In this document: piece by piece, positions 8,943 to 18,055 of the stretch
Numbering within the stretch: the stretch's first letter is position 1
Layout: every line of letters starts with the position of its first letter
Source of the DNA: Hyphomicrobiales bacterium
GTDB taxonomy: Bacteria; Pseudomonadota; Alphaproteobacteria; Rhizobiales; OSC116
DNA: 64,000 bases
Reading direction: 5' to 3'
NCBI GenBank assembly: GCA_002401855.1
Contig: NVUH01000011.1
Coordinates: 1 to 64,000 of the forward strand
The notes under the pieces: model-generated
What the model was told of the DNA's origin: nothing
What the model saw: the letters and a program-made list of their open reading frames with translations, nothing else
Databases searched by the model: none
Position numbers and translations under genes: made by a program

Positions 8943-9485
8943 ATGAATGTCATTGATACAAATATTCCAGATGTAAAAATAATTGAACCCAAAATATTTG
9001 GTGATGAGCGCGGCTATTTTATGGAAACGTGGCAGCATAATTTATTCAACGAGCTGGTGGCTGAACGAACATTTGTTCAGGATAACCAGTCAAAATCAAA
9101 ACAAGGTATTTTACGCGGCTTGCACCATCAAGAAATAGACACTCAAGGCAAACTTGTGCGGGTCATTTCTGGTGAAGTTTTCGATGTTGCTGTCGATATT
9201 CGGAAACAATCAAAAACATGTGGCCAGTGGGTGGGGGTGCTTTTGTCAGCAGAAAACAGACGCCAACTTTGGGTGCCAGAAGGTTTTGCTCACGGCTTTT
9301 ATGTAACCAGCGAAAGCGCAGAGTTTGTCTATAAATGCACCAATTATTATAATCCATCTTCAGAAATTGCGATTAAATGGAATGATTCAACATTAAATAT
9401 TGATTGGCCAATTATCAAAGGAACTGAGCCGTTATTATCCGATAAAGATGCCAATGCACAAAGTTTTACGGATTATTTGGGTTAA
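8943..9485 (+). CDS. rfbC: dTDP-4-dehydrorhamnose 3,5-epimerase
   Basis: Converts dTDP-4-keto-6-deoxyglucose to dTDP-4-keto-rhamnose. The 180-residue cupin shows FGDERGYFMETW, DNQSKSKQGILRGLHHQ with the catalytic His pair, and YKCTNYYNPSSE. The start was set at the ATG at 8943, which gives the usual N-terminus of about 12 residues before KIIEP-like sequence. The open frame can be read 24 codons further into rfbD, but that segment looks noncoding. It completes the rhamnose set, so the polymer of this locus very probably contains rhamnose. Confidence 0.94.
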   Translation: MNVIDTNIPDVKIIEPKIFGDERGYFMETWQHNLFNELVAERTFVQDNQSKSKQGILRGLHHQEIDTQGKLVRVISGEVFDVAVDIRKQSKTCGQWVGVLLSAENRRQLWVPEGFAHGFYVTSESAEFVYKCTNYYNPSSEIAIKWNDSTLNIDWPIIKGTEPLLSDKDANAQSFTDYLG

Positions 9486-9684
9486 CTCAGGCTGGGTCTG
9501 ATGGTGGTTGTGGACTTATAACAATGAGAAGCCTAACATGGTGATAGGCCGAATAACGTCAATATAAGTCAGGCTAAAGCTGAATAAATGTTCTGCTTTG
9601 AACGAAAGAATTTAATGTTTGATAGTCAAAAATTTACACCATTGTTAACTGGTTGTGCTGGTATTATTAAAACCATCGGTTCGT

Positions 9685-10941
9685 ATGTCAGAAAGTGCAG
9701 CATTGTTTCATAAACTCAAAACACCAAAATTGTTTATATTTTTGGATCAAATGATTGTTAGCGGCAGTAATTTTGCCATTAGTGTGCTGCTGGCTCGTTC
9801 ATTAGGGCTAGATAATTTTGGGCAATATTCGTTGTTATGGTTGGTTGTGCTATTTTCCAGCAGCATTCAATCTGCAATGATAATTTCGCCAATATTAACT
9901 TTTGTTGGCAAAAAAAATCTTACAATAATAGATCAATATCTATCGGTTATGATGGTTTTGCAAATTGCCCTTGCGGTGTTAACGGCTCTGGTGGTGTTTT
10001 TGTTTTTTGAGTTCATTCCCTTATTCAATAAAGATTGGGAAATTGGTGATTTAGCGTTATATGCAAGTTTGTTCATAATGAGCTTTTTAATCCAAGATTT
10101 TTATCGTCGGGTTCTGATTGTTAAAAATAGATATATTCAGCTGATTATGGTTGATCTTGTCGCCTATATAGGTAGCTTATTATATATTGCGTTTGCTAAT
10201 CCCAATGACTTGAAATTTATTTTTAGCGTGCTGTTTGTTTTCTACTGCTTGTCATTTATTTTGGCGCAATTTGGGATAAAGAGAACCAGCACAAGTTGGA
10301 AATATAAGGTCTTAATTTTCAAAAAAAATTGGCACTTTTCTCAATGGTTATTATATTCCGCTATATTACAATGGGGCAGTGGCAACGCTTATACGCTTGC
10401 TTTGGGGGTGTATTTGGGCAATTGGGCAATTGGTGTTATCAGAATTTTACAGAATTTAATGGGTATATTTCATATTGTATTTATAGCGCTAGAGAATATT
10501 TTACCGACAACATTCGCACAACAATATAAATCATCTGGTTTAACCGGTATGATGCGCATTTTTAAACAACAAATTCAATATGCCGCAATATTTTTTCTGT
10601 TATTTGGGTTGGTGATTTATTTTCAAGCAGGTCATATTATTGAATTTATATATGGAAGCGAATATCAAGCGTATGCAAATCTATTGATATGGTATGTGGT
10701 GATTTACTTTTTCATCTATTTGTCAATGTTGCAGAGGTATATTTTACGTGCTACAGAAAAAACCAAAGTTATTTTTATTAGTTATATTGCAACCGCAGCG
10801 TTCGGGCTTTCAACGTCTCAGTATTTTGTTTCGAACTACGAATTTAAAGGTGCAATTATAGGAATGCTTATTCTTCAGGTGATTATCGTGGCTATTTTTT
10901 ACGTTACCATTAAACAAAAAGAACAAATGAAATCATCATGA
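9685..10941 (+). CDS. Wzx-type polysaccharide flippase
   Basis: A polytopic protein of 418 residues with about twelve hydrophobic helices and the N-terminal pattern of the MATE/PST export superfamily (RSLGLDNFGQYSLLW). Such proteins move lipid-linked repeat units across the inner membrane. The ATG at 9685 was preferred; a GTG ten codons upstream (9655) is possible. Its 3' end overlaps the next gene by four bases. The presence of a polymerase-like neighbour supports a Wzx/Wzy route. No substrate can be read from sequence. Confidence 0.82.
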   Translation: MSESAALFHKLKTPKLFIFLDQMIVSGSNFAISVLLARSLGLDNFGQYSLLWLVVLFSSSIQSAMIISPILTFVGKKNLTIIDQYLSVMMVLQIALAVLTALVVFLFFEFIPLFNKDWEIGDLALYASLFIMSFLIQDFYRRVLIVKNRYIQLIMVDLVAYIGSLLYIAFANPNDLKFIFSVLFVFYCLSFILAQFGIKRTSTSWKYKVLIFKKNWHFSQWLLYSAILQWGSGNAYTLALGVYLGNWAIGVIRILQNLMGIFHIVFIALENILPTTFAQQYKSSGLTGMMRIFKQQIQYAAIFFLLFGLVIYFQAGHIIEFIYGSEYQAYANLLIWYVVIYFFIYLSMLQRYILRATEKTKVIFISYIATAAFGLSTSQYFVSNYEFKGAIIGMLILQVIIVAIFYVTIKQKEQMKSS

Positions 10942-11921
10942 AAACAACCATATTTGCTACAAATCTATTAAGTGTTTTTTTTGAGGAGTTGAACAAGTCC
11001 GAAATAGATTATTTAGTTTTGAGGAATTATGAAGGCTTACCTGAAACAAATTCTTCAAAAGATGTTGATTTTTTAATTGCGGATGAAGACCATTTAAAAG
11101 CCCATAATTTACTGATCAGATTATCCAAAAAGCTAGGCTATAATGTCATTTGGGTTAATAAATTGGATTATCTTTTTGGCTATGCCATGTTCAAATCTGC
11201 AGATAAGCATGTTGAAACCATAAAAATTGATTTGTTTTCTGGGTTAAAGTGGCGCGGGTTGAATTTTATGGATGAAAAAATAATTTTTGAAAACAAACTT
11301 AAATATAAAATCTTATACATACCAAGTAAATCTCATGAAGCCTTTGTGATGATTTTGTATTACATTCTTTATGCGAAACAAATCAGGCAAAAATATCATT
11401 CAAACATAGTTGAGTTAAGTAAAGACCATCCGGGTTTTGGTTTAATCTCAGAACAAACTTTGAATCATCAATTACGTGATCAGATGTTAGAATTTATTGA
11501 TAACGGTCAAATTGATATGCTAGTCAGCCTACGCGGACAAATTGTTAAGGAGATTGTGGGAAGAAATTTAAAATTGGTTTTAACCTCATTAAAACAGTTA
11601 TTTCAGCACTTATATTGTGAAGTTTTAAAGAGAAATTCGTTTGGTGTGATATTAATTGTAAATGATGAGGCAATGAGAAATGACTTGTCGTTATTATTTG
11701 GTGAGTTGGGCATTAGCGAGCAAAAAGAGGTTCAATTGAAAAGCTTGAGCCTGTTACAGGTTTTTAGAAAACTCAGAAGAAATAACATTATGGTTTCGGA
11801 AAATAGACAAGTTTCACGGCTTCAATCAATTTTATTTAGAAGCAAAATTTTGGATGCAAGGCAATTTAACTTAAAACAAATTGCTGAGCATATGGAGAAG
11901 AATTTGGGAAAAGAGTTATGA
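10938..11921 (+). CDS. Nucleotidyltransferase-fold protein with a decayed kinase-like half
   Basis: A 327-residue soluble protein. The N-terminal half has LVLRNYEGLP (about residues 26-35) and KDVDFLI (41-47) with two Asp, then IKIDLF with D98, the spacing of a nucleotidyltransferase fold. The C-terminal half from about residue 233 (SFGVILIVNDEAMRNDLSLL) sits where related polysaccharide-locus proteins carry a P-loop kinase domain, but here the G-x4-GK[ST] motif is gone. A separate P-loop kinase is encoded at 16696, in the same operon. ATGA overlaps join it to both neighbours. Function unknown; a role in modifying the repeat unit is inferred. Confidence 0.6.
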   Translation: MKTTIFATNLLSVFFEELNKSEIDYLVLRNYEGLPETNSSKDVDFLIADEDHLKAHNLLIRLSKKLGYNVIWVNKLDYLFGYAMFKSADKHVETIKIDLFSGLKWRGLNFMDEKIIFENKLKYKILYIPSKSHEAFVMILYYILYAKQIRQKYHSNIVELSKDHPGFGLISEQTLNHQLRDQMLEFIDNGQIDMLVSLRGQIVKEIVGRNLKLVLTSLKQLFQHLYCEVLKRNSFGVILIVNDEAMRNDLSLLFGELGISEQKEVQLKSLSLLQVFRKLRRNNIMVSENRQVSRLQSILFRSKILDARQFNLKQIAEHMEKNLGKEL

Positions 11922-13033
11922 AGATATTGCACTTTTTCTTAGGAAAGGCGAATCCAGACCGTGCCAATGGGGTAAACCACGTTATAAATGGTTATGGAAA
12001 AGAATTGGCTAAAAATGGCGTTACCGCCCATTTTGTTGGCCTCAGTTCTTTGGATAATGCACAATCTGATATAATTCAGAGAGATGGCTTTGAAGTGGAG
12101 GTTTATGATGGTTTTTTCTCCAACTGCCTGCCGAGGCTAAAAGAGCTGGCTTTTGAGGTGGACATTGTTCACTTACACAGCGTCTGGAACCATTATAATA
12201 TCTATTTTGCTAGATTTTTAATTAAAAATAAGATTCCCTATGTCATAACAGCTCATGCTGGATTGGTTGAAGATCGGTTGAATCAATCTAGAAAATTATT
12301 AAAAATAATTTATCATAAACTGTTGCAAAAACCAGTTTATGACAAAGCATCAGGTATCCATGCGATTACGAAAGAAGAAATACTTTCTATCGCCCGAAAT
12401 ACAGACAATGAAAATATATTTCATGTTTCAAATGGGCTGGATCTCAAAAATTTCCCTTTAAAAAGTAAAGAGCATTTTTCACAATCAATCATAAAAATTG
12501 GCTATTTGGGGCGGTTTGGTGTTGAAAAAAACCTAGCTAGCCTTATCAAAGCCTTACACATTTTGCCCAAACAATATGCCGCTCAAATAGAGCTGAATTT
12601 GATCGGGCCGATTGATGGGGATGCTGAAAAATTACGGGTGATGATTGATGATTTGGGTGTGAAAAATGTTGTTTTTACGGGTGCGATTTATGGCGCTGAA
12701 AAATATGATTTTCTAGGAAAATTAGATTTCTATATTCATCCTGCTCTATCTGATGTGGTTAGCATTGCTTTAATGGAGGCGTTTGCATCAGGTTTGCCAA
12801 CAATCGTCACTCGAACTTCGCATGTTTCATATTATTATAAATCAAATGCATTCATAATGGTTGAACCAACTTTTAATGATATAAGCCGAGCTATTATTGA
12901 TATGCTTGACAAGAAAAGTGATTGGAAAGACATGTCTCAAAGTGCCATTGATTTAGTGAAGACAAGTTTTGATTGGAAAAATAACGCTAAAGACATGATA
13001 CATGAATATGAGCAAATATTAGAGTTAACATGA
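11918..13033 (+). CDS. GT4-family glycosyltransferase
   Basis: A 371-residue GT-B glycosyltransferase. An N-terminal G-rich acceptor loop (NGVNHVINGYGKEL) and HLHSVW are followed by YLGRFGVEKNLASLIKAL, the linker of family 4, and the donor-site motif EAFASGLPTIVT with an acidic residue before it. It uses a nucleotide sugar to extend the lipid-linked repeat unit on the cytosolic face. Four-base overlaps with the genes on either side show translational coupling. Sugar specificity cannot be read. Confidence 0.88.
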   Translation: MKILHFFLGKANPDRANGVNHVINGYGKELAKNGVTAHFVGLSSLDNAQSDIIQRDGFEVEVYDGFFSNCLPRLKELAFEVDIVHLHSVWNHYNIYFARFLIKNKIPYVITAHAGLVEDRLNQSRKLLKIIYHKLLQKPVYDKASGIHAITKEEILSIARNTDNENIFHVSNGLDLKNFPLKSKEHFSQSIIKIGYLGRFGVEKNLASLIKALHILPKQYAAQIELNLIGPIDGDAEKLRVMIDDLGVKNVVFTGAIYGAEKYDFLGKLDFYIHPALSDVVSIALMEAFASGLPTIVTRTSHVSYYYKSNAFIMVEPTFNDISRAIIDMLDKKSDWKDMSQSAIDLVKTSFDWKNNAKDMIHEYEQILELT

Positions 13034-14232
13034 AATATTTTTACATATCATTCTGTGTTTATATAATAATATCAAAATTATTTGTTAATCCAGAAGGCTC
13101 GGTTACGGGAAGTTTTAAAGCTTCATCTGCGGCTTATATTGTTGCCATTATTTCACTTGCCTTTGTGGCGATTATTAATGTCAAACATATAAAATCCACA
13201 CTTAAAACCTCACTGCATTTTTTTTCGGCCTTACCGCTATGTTATTATACATTGGCCTTATTAATGGCGCCCATCTCACTGATTCCGGTGATTAGTATTT
13301 TTAACAGTCTTTTGGCTCTGGGCTTTGTTTTGGTCGGAATTTCTATCGGCCAGTTTATAAATAGATTCCCTTTAGAAAAAAAGCTTAGTTTGTTTTACAA
13401 TCTTGTTCGGGTGATTTTATATTCTGAAATCGTTGGAAAAATTATCAGTCAATATATGTATGTATCTAGCTTTTCAATATTTAATCTGCAGGGTGGGTAT
13501 ATCGCCGTACTTTCAATCTTTTTAGGACTGTGGCACCTCATTGAATATTATGAAAACCGTCGTTTTAAGGGACTGGTTTATTTTATACTATATTTTATTC
13601 TTACTTGGCAGCTTCATTCATTTTCTGCGTTTTTAGCGTTTTATGCCGCTTTGGTCATTATATTCTATTTCAGAAGAAAACTTGTAATTGCAACTTTGCT
13701 AGGGCTGGCGCCTTTTTTAACTCTATCACTTATCATCGCATATCTTAATGCAAATTTGGATCAGGTGATATTTGGTAAAAGCGCAGGGGCATACCTAATC
13801 GGCAGCGGACGCTTTCAAATTTATTGGGCATCACTCGACGCATATAGCAATCTAGACCTTTTTAGGCAAATACTCGGCGTTGGGTATATGTCAGAACGTG
13901 ATATACTTGCTGGCTATGATCTTTCTTGGTCAATTGATTCTCACAATTCCTTTTTAGTGTCATTATTAGGGATGGGATTCATTGGTGCAAGTCTATATTT
14001 GTTTTTTGTCGGCATTCCCTATTTTAAAAGAAAAAAAGTCACTTTAAATGTGGGGCGCACTATTTTTATCAAATGGATAGCCATGCATACACTATTTTTC
14101 ATATATGGCATTACATCTAGTTCCTATATGGCTAGGCCCTCAATACTGGTTTTCCTTTACATTGTATTTGCATATATAGTTTTTTGCCCCCAAACACCGC
14201 AGAAACAGAGTAGGCTAGATCTAAACGGATAA
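13030..14232 (+). CDS. Wzy/O-antigen ligase-like polymerase
   Basis: A 400-residue membrane protein with roughly eleven helices and one larger periplasmic loop near residues 240-310. That loop holds GSGRFQIYWASLDAYS and WSIDSHNSFLVSLLGMGFIG; the R...H pattern and the SHNSFL motif are typical of the Wzy_C/O-antigen ligase family. It probably polymerises repeat units in the periplasm. It follows a glycosyltransferase with a four-base overlap. Sequence in this family is poorly conserved, so polymerase versus ligase is not decided, but its place in a capsule cluster favours polymerase. Confidence 0.78.
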   Translation: MKYFYISFCVYIIISKLFVNPEGSVTGSFKASSAAYIVAIISLAFVAIINVKHIKSTLKTSLHFFSALPLCYYTLALLMAPISLIPVISIFNSLLALGFVLVGISIGQFINRFPLEKKLSLFYNLVRVILYSEIVGKIISQYMYVSSFSIFNLQGGYIAVLSIFLGLWHLIEYYENRRFKGLVYFILYFILTWQLHSFSAFLAFYAALVIIFYFRRKLVIATLLGLAPFLTLSLIIAYLNANLDQVIFGKSAGAYLIGSGRFQIYWASLDAYSNLDLFRQILGVGYMSERDILAGYDLSWSIDSHNSFLVSLLGMGFIGASLYLFFVGIPYFKRKKVTLNVGRTIFIKWIAMHTLFFIYGITSSSYMARPSILVFLYIVFAYIVFCPQTPQKQSRLDLNG

Positions 14233-14238
14233 ATTCAA

Positions 14239-15444
14239 ATGAAAACAGTTCTAATTACCGCTTATGATATTAACCCCTATAAAGGATCAGAAGCTGGCAC
14301 GGGTTGGAGATATCCTTTGATGATTTCCTCAGAATATAATGTGATTGCGATTACCCGTAAAAATAATAAACAGAATATTGAGAAATATATTACCGAACAT
14401 AATATTGATGTTAAAAGATTGCGTTTTGAATATTATGATTTGCCGTATTTTTTGAGATTTTGGAAGAAAGGCGCTCGTGGGTCGGGCATATATTTTTACT
14501 TATGGCAATTATTTATGCCGATTTTCATATTGAAATCTCAATTAAAGGCCGATGTCTATCATAACCTTAATTTCCATGCAGATGCATTCCCAACATTATT
14601 ATGGGTGTTTAAGAAGCCACTAATTTGGGGGCCAATAAATCATAATGAGCGAATTCCAAAACAATATGTCGATAGTAGCAAAGAAAAGCTGAAATGGATG
14701 GCAAAATTGTTTTTTTGGAATTTTGACCCGTTTTTATGGTTGGCAAAACGCAATTCAGACTTAATTTTAGGCGGGAATTCGAGTGTAAAAAAGAGGCTGC
14801 GTATTGACGATAAAAAATTTGTAGCTTTTTCGCAAGTGGGCGGTGAAAAACCCGTTCGGCAAGACAAAGAATTAGGTGAGAAATCAAGTGAGGTTTTCCA
14901 AATATTGGTGATTGGGCGATTCATTGAAATAAAGTCGTTTGACCTGGCCATTCGGGCGTTTGAGAAATTTGTTGCTAAATTGCCCGACACTGCAAATGTT
15001 CAACTCACTATCATTGGTAAGGGGCCATTGGAGGCCAAGTTAAAAGCGCAGGCCGCCGCCACTTCTGTGCATCAGAAGATTGTATTTATAGACTGGCTAA
15101 ATCCGCAAGAGTTGAATGATTTTTACGCCTCCTCGGATGTTTTCTTGTTTCCCTCACATGAAGGTGCGGGCATGGTTGTCGTCGAGGCGCTATCTTTTGG
15201 CCTGCCCGTTGTCTGTTTTGATAATTCAGGGCCAGGCGAGCTTGTGGGTGGCCATAGCGCCTTAAAGATAAAATATACCAACCCCAGCCAAAGCGTCGAA
15301 GATTATTCAATTGCGTTAGAAAAGTTATATTCTGATAAGAATTTATACAATAAACTATCCAAAGCAGCGATTTTTAGATTTGACGAAAAATATAATTGGC
15401 AACAAAAACAAAAATGCCTATTGGAAATATACAAGATGCTTTAA
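14239..15444 (+). CDS. GT4-family glycosyltransferase
   Basis: A 401-residue GT-B enzyme. The N-terminus reads YDINPYKGSEAGTGWRYP, a GSEAGTG acceptor loop characteristic of one group of family 4 transferases. The donor side shows VIGRFIEIKSFDLAIRAF, FPSHEGAGMVVVEALSFGLPVVCF (read in two parts) and GPGELV. It is cytosolic or peripheral, and extends the lipid-linked oligosaccharide. It lies six bases after the polymerase gene and 31 before the kinase-like gene. Linkage unknown. Confidence 0.87.
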   Translation: MKTVLITAYDINPYKGSEAGTGWRYPLMISSEYNVIAITRKNNKQNIEKYITEHNIDVKRLRFEYYDLPYFLRFWKKGARGSGIYFYLWQLFMPIFILKSQLKADVYHNLNFHADAFPTLLWVFKKPLIWGPINHNERIPKQYVDSSKEKLKWMAKLFFWNFDPFLWLAKRNSDLILGGNSSVKKRLRIDDKKFVAFSQVGGEKPVRQDKELGEKSSEVFQILVIGRFIEIKSFDLAIRAFEKFVAKLPDTANVQLTIIGKGPLEAKLKAQAAATSVHQKIVFIDWLNPQELNDFYASSDVFLFPSHEGAGMVVVEALSFGLPVVCFDNSGPGELVGGHSALKIKYTNPSQSVEDYSIALEKLYSDKNLYNKLSKAAIFRFDEKYNWQQKQKCLLEIYKML

Positions 15445-15475
15445 GAATAGATAGGTTAAACAATGGCGTGGATGG

Positions 15476-16699
15476 ATGAAAAGTAACTTTTCTAAGCTTG
15501 AGCAGGGCGATAAAAAACTATTAGAAAACTTAATGAGTGATGGTGAAGCTGGCTTAAGCGATGAAACAAGCTTATCTGTATCGTATATTTGCAATCCTGA
15601 TGGCACTATAAGGTGGTTATTTAATAGCCATCACAGTAAACCATATTTTCTTATTTTTTATTGCGCCGCTACGATTAAGGCAAAGATTTTTAGCTTTGGC
15701 ATTAGAGTTCTATATTTTGTGCGGCTCTCCAATATTGTAAATTCGGGTGAAATGAAAATTAGCATCGCCAGTGAAAGCCGGGTCGGGAAAATATTAAACA
15801 GAAATAATTGTCGTGACTTTTCTATATTTACCGGCACAGTTGGCGAAAATAGAAAGGCACTGATTGAGTTGCACGAAGATGGGCAGACTTTTGCCATTGC
15901 AAAAATTCCTATTTCTGGCCAATCACAAAAATTAGTTGAAAATGAAGCGGCTATGCTCAAATTGGTCGCAAATATTGACACGCCAAATTTAGTTGTGCCG
16001 CAAATTAGAAATATATATAAAGATGCAAGCATAGAGCTGAGCAATGTGAAGTTTCCTGGTGTGAAACAATCGTTTGACTTAAAAGACGTGCATGTAAATG
16101 CTTTGCTGCCGCTTGTTGAGAATTCAATCACTAGTGATTGGTTGGCTTTAGAGGCCATGCAACAAAGCAAAATAAGATGCCAACGACTTCGTGAAAATTA
16201 TGAAATTATAAACGAATTAGACCAAAAAAGAATTCATAAAATAATAGATAATGTTGCCAAATTAATTGATATATTGGAAGCGTCTGACAATCCTGTTGTG
16301 CTGGGCATAGCGCATGGAGATTTCACACCTTGGAATATGTATCATAAGAAAAATAAGTTATTTCTATTTGATTGGGAATTAGGGAGTGAAGCGACGCCGG
16401 TTCTTTTTGACTATTTTCATTTTATTTTTCAATCCGAAATATTAATGAAACAATCGGCATTTACCGACATTGAAGCTAGCATCAGAAAAATGCTAAAACT
16501 CAAAAATGTTAGAAATTTAATCGAAACAAAAAATATAAACATTCAACAGCAGTTTATGTTTTACCTGATATCTATTTCGTCTTACTATATTGAAAAATAT
16601 GTAAACCAGGCGAAACTACATTCTCAGTCTTTTGATCTTATAGCCGTTTGGGAGACAGCGATAAATGAAGTGTTATCTGGAAACTGTGAGTTTAAATGA
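15476..16699 (+). CDS. Aminoglycoside-phosphotransferase-like kinase of the polysaccharide locus
   Basis: A 407-residue protein whose C-terminal two thirds is an APH/choline-kinase fold: FAIAKI with a lysine at 143, an ENEA glutamate at about 157, the catalytic HGDFTPWNM at 280-288 and LFDWE with D299 for metal binding. The first 100 residues are an extra domain of unknown type that contains YCAATIKAKIFSFG. The intact catalytic motifs argue for real phosphotransfer. It overlaps the P-loop kinase gene by four bases, so the two probably act together. The substrate is unknown; phosphorylation of a sugar, polyol or lipid-linked intermediate is an inference. Confidence 0.72.
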   Translation: MKSNFSKLEQGDKKLLENLMSDGEAGLSDETSLSVSYICNPDGTIRWLFNSHHSKPYFLIFYCAATIKAKIFSFGIRVLYFVRLSNIVNSGEMKISIASESRVGKILNRNNCRDFSIFTGTVGENRKALIELHEDGQTFAIAKIPISGQSQKLVENEAAMLKLVANIDTPNLVVPQIRNIYKDASIELSNVKFPGVKQSFDLKDVHVNALLPLVENSITSDWLALEAMQQSKIRCQRLRENYEIINELDQKRIHKIIDNVAKLIDILEASDNPVVLGIAHGDFTPWNMYHKKNKLFLFDWELGSEATPVLFDYFHFIFQSEILMKQSAFTDIEASIRKMLKLKNVRNLIETKNINIQQQFMFYLISISSYYIEKYVNQAKLHSQSFDLIAVWETAINEVLSGNCEFK

Positions 16700-17355
16700 A
16701 AAATAATAAAGTGAGAATCATCACCTTTAGCGGTGTTGATGGTGCCGGAAAAACAACAATTTTAACAGAATTTTCAAGAATCCTAGCAACAAAATACCAA
16801 GAAAATATTGTATTCCTTCGTCACCGGCCATCTATTCTACCTATATTGAGCGCCATAAAGCATGGGCGTAAGAAAGCCAGTGAAAAAACCATGGAGTCAT
16901 TGCCTCGAACTGGTGGAAATAAGTCTAAACTGTCTTCATATATTAGATTTTTTTATTATTTAACGGACTTTATATTGGGGCAATGGATTGTCTATTTTAA
17001 ATATAGTTTAAATGGAAAAATAATTATATATGATAGATATTATTTTGATTTTATTTTTGATTCCAGAAGAAGTAATATTGATTTAAGTGAGGGGTTTGTT
17101 AGTTTTTTTTATAGATTTGTTTTTAAGCCTGAAATGAATATTTTTTTGTATGCTGACCCTGATATAATTTTACAACGTAAGCAAGAATTGGATAAACAAA
17201 CTATTGAAAAACTAACCCAAAAATATGTAAGTTTTTTCAATAAACAAAAAAACAACAAGCAATATATTTGTATTGAGAATATAGATATTAGCGACACTCT
17301 CGAACATATTGAAAAAATATATTCCGAGAAAATTGGAAAAGGTGAGAATGCTTAA
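16696..17355 (+). CDS. Thymidylate-kinase-like P-loop kinase of the polysaccharide locus
   Basis: A 219-residue P-loop protein with Walker A GVDGAGKTT at residues 13-21 and DRYYFDF at about 113-119, which is the DR(Y/H) motif of thymidylate kinases. It lacks the other landmarks of a housekeeping Tmk and sits inside a polysaccharide operon, so it is unlikely to serve DNA synthesis. Related proteins in capsule loci are often fused to a nucleotidyltransferase-like domain; here that domain is encoded separately at 10938. Four-base and eight-base overlaps link it to its neighbours. The substrate is unknown. Confidence 0.72.
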   Translation: MKNNKVRIITFSGVDGAGKTTILTEFSRILATKYQENIVFLRHRPSILPILSAIKHGRKKASEKTMESLPRTGGNKSKLSSYIRFFYYLTDFILGQWIVYFKYSLNGKIIIYDRYYFDFIFDSRRSNIDLSEGFVSFFYRFVFKPEMNIFLYADPDIILQRKQELDKQTIEKLTQKYVSFFNKQKNNKQYICIENIDISDTLEHIEKIYSEKIGKGENA

Positions 17356-18055
17356 ATTTTCTATTGAAAAGCTCATTCAGAAATTGAAAAATAAAGACTT
17401 TAAATTTGATCAAAGCATCACAACCAGTATGTTGCTGTCATTGCTATTTCAATATTCTATGTCGCTCATTCGGGGGCTTAAATTTTTGAATTTTAAAAAC
17501 CGCGGGCTTTTACTGTTTTTGGGGCAAAGAGTTAAGTTTCAATATCGTGGGAATATAGAATTTGGAGATAATGTAAAAATTGGTGATTTTTCTAAATTGT
17601 CGGGTCTTGGTTGCCAAAAATTAACCATTGGACATAACGTATCTATTGCCGCATTTTCGCAAATAATCATCTCAACGTCGTTCAATAATATTGGTAAATA
17701 TATAAGGATTGGAGATAATGTTGGTATTGGCGAGTTTGCATATATCGGTGGTGGTGGCGGTGCGATGATCGGGAAAAACACCATAATTGGCCAATACTTC
17801 AGCATTCATCCCGAAAATCATAATTTTTCAAAACTAAAACCACTTATCAAAGAGCAAGGGGTTACCCGCGAGGGGGTAAATATTGGTGAAAATTGTTGGA
17901 TTGGGTCTAAAGTCACAATCTTAGATGGGGTAACTGTCGGCTCTGGATGTATCATAGCGGCAGGAGCTGTTTTGACTAATGGTGAGTTTGAAAATAATTC
18001 TATAATAGCTGGTGTGCCTGCAAAAGTTATTAGGAAAAGAGCTGACGATGGGTAA
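17348..18055 (+). CDS. Left-handed beta-helix acyltransferase (WcaF/CatB type)
   Basis: A 235-residue hexapeptide-repeat transferase. Repeats run from about residue 65 onward (NIEFGDNVKIGDFSKLSGLG and later IGDNVGIGEFAYIGGGG), with a catalytic-His loop HPENHNF and the terminal coil IGENCWIGSKVTILDGVTVG, then AGVPAKVI. It probably O-acetylates a sugar of the repeat unit using acetyl-CoA. The ATG at 17348 was chosen because it follows GGAAAAGGTGAGA; a start at 17309 lies deep inside the upstream gene. It overlaps the kinase gene by eight bases and the next glycosyltransferase gene by eight. Confidence 0.86.
   Translation: MLKFSIEKLIQKLKNKDFKFDQSITTSMLLSLLFQYSMSLIRGLKFLNFKNRGLLLFLGQRVKFQYRGNIEFGDNVKIGDFSKLSGLGCQKLTIGHNVSIAAFSQIIISTSFNNIGKYIRIGDNVGIGEFAYIGGGGGAMIGKNTIIGQYFSIHPENHNFSKLKPLIKEQGVTREGVNIGENCWIGSKVTILDGVTVGSGCIIAAGAVLTNGEFENNSIIAGVPAKVIRKRADDG

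Noticed and set aside
9655-9684. GTG start for the flippase ten codons upstream
   Set aside because: The ATG at 9685 gives the normal N-terminus; no ribosome box supports the longer form.
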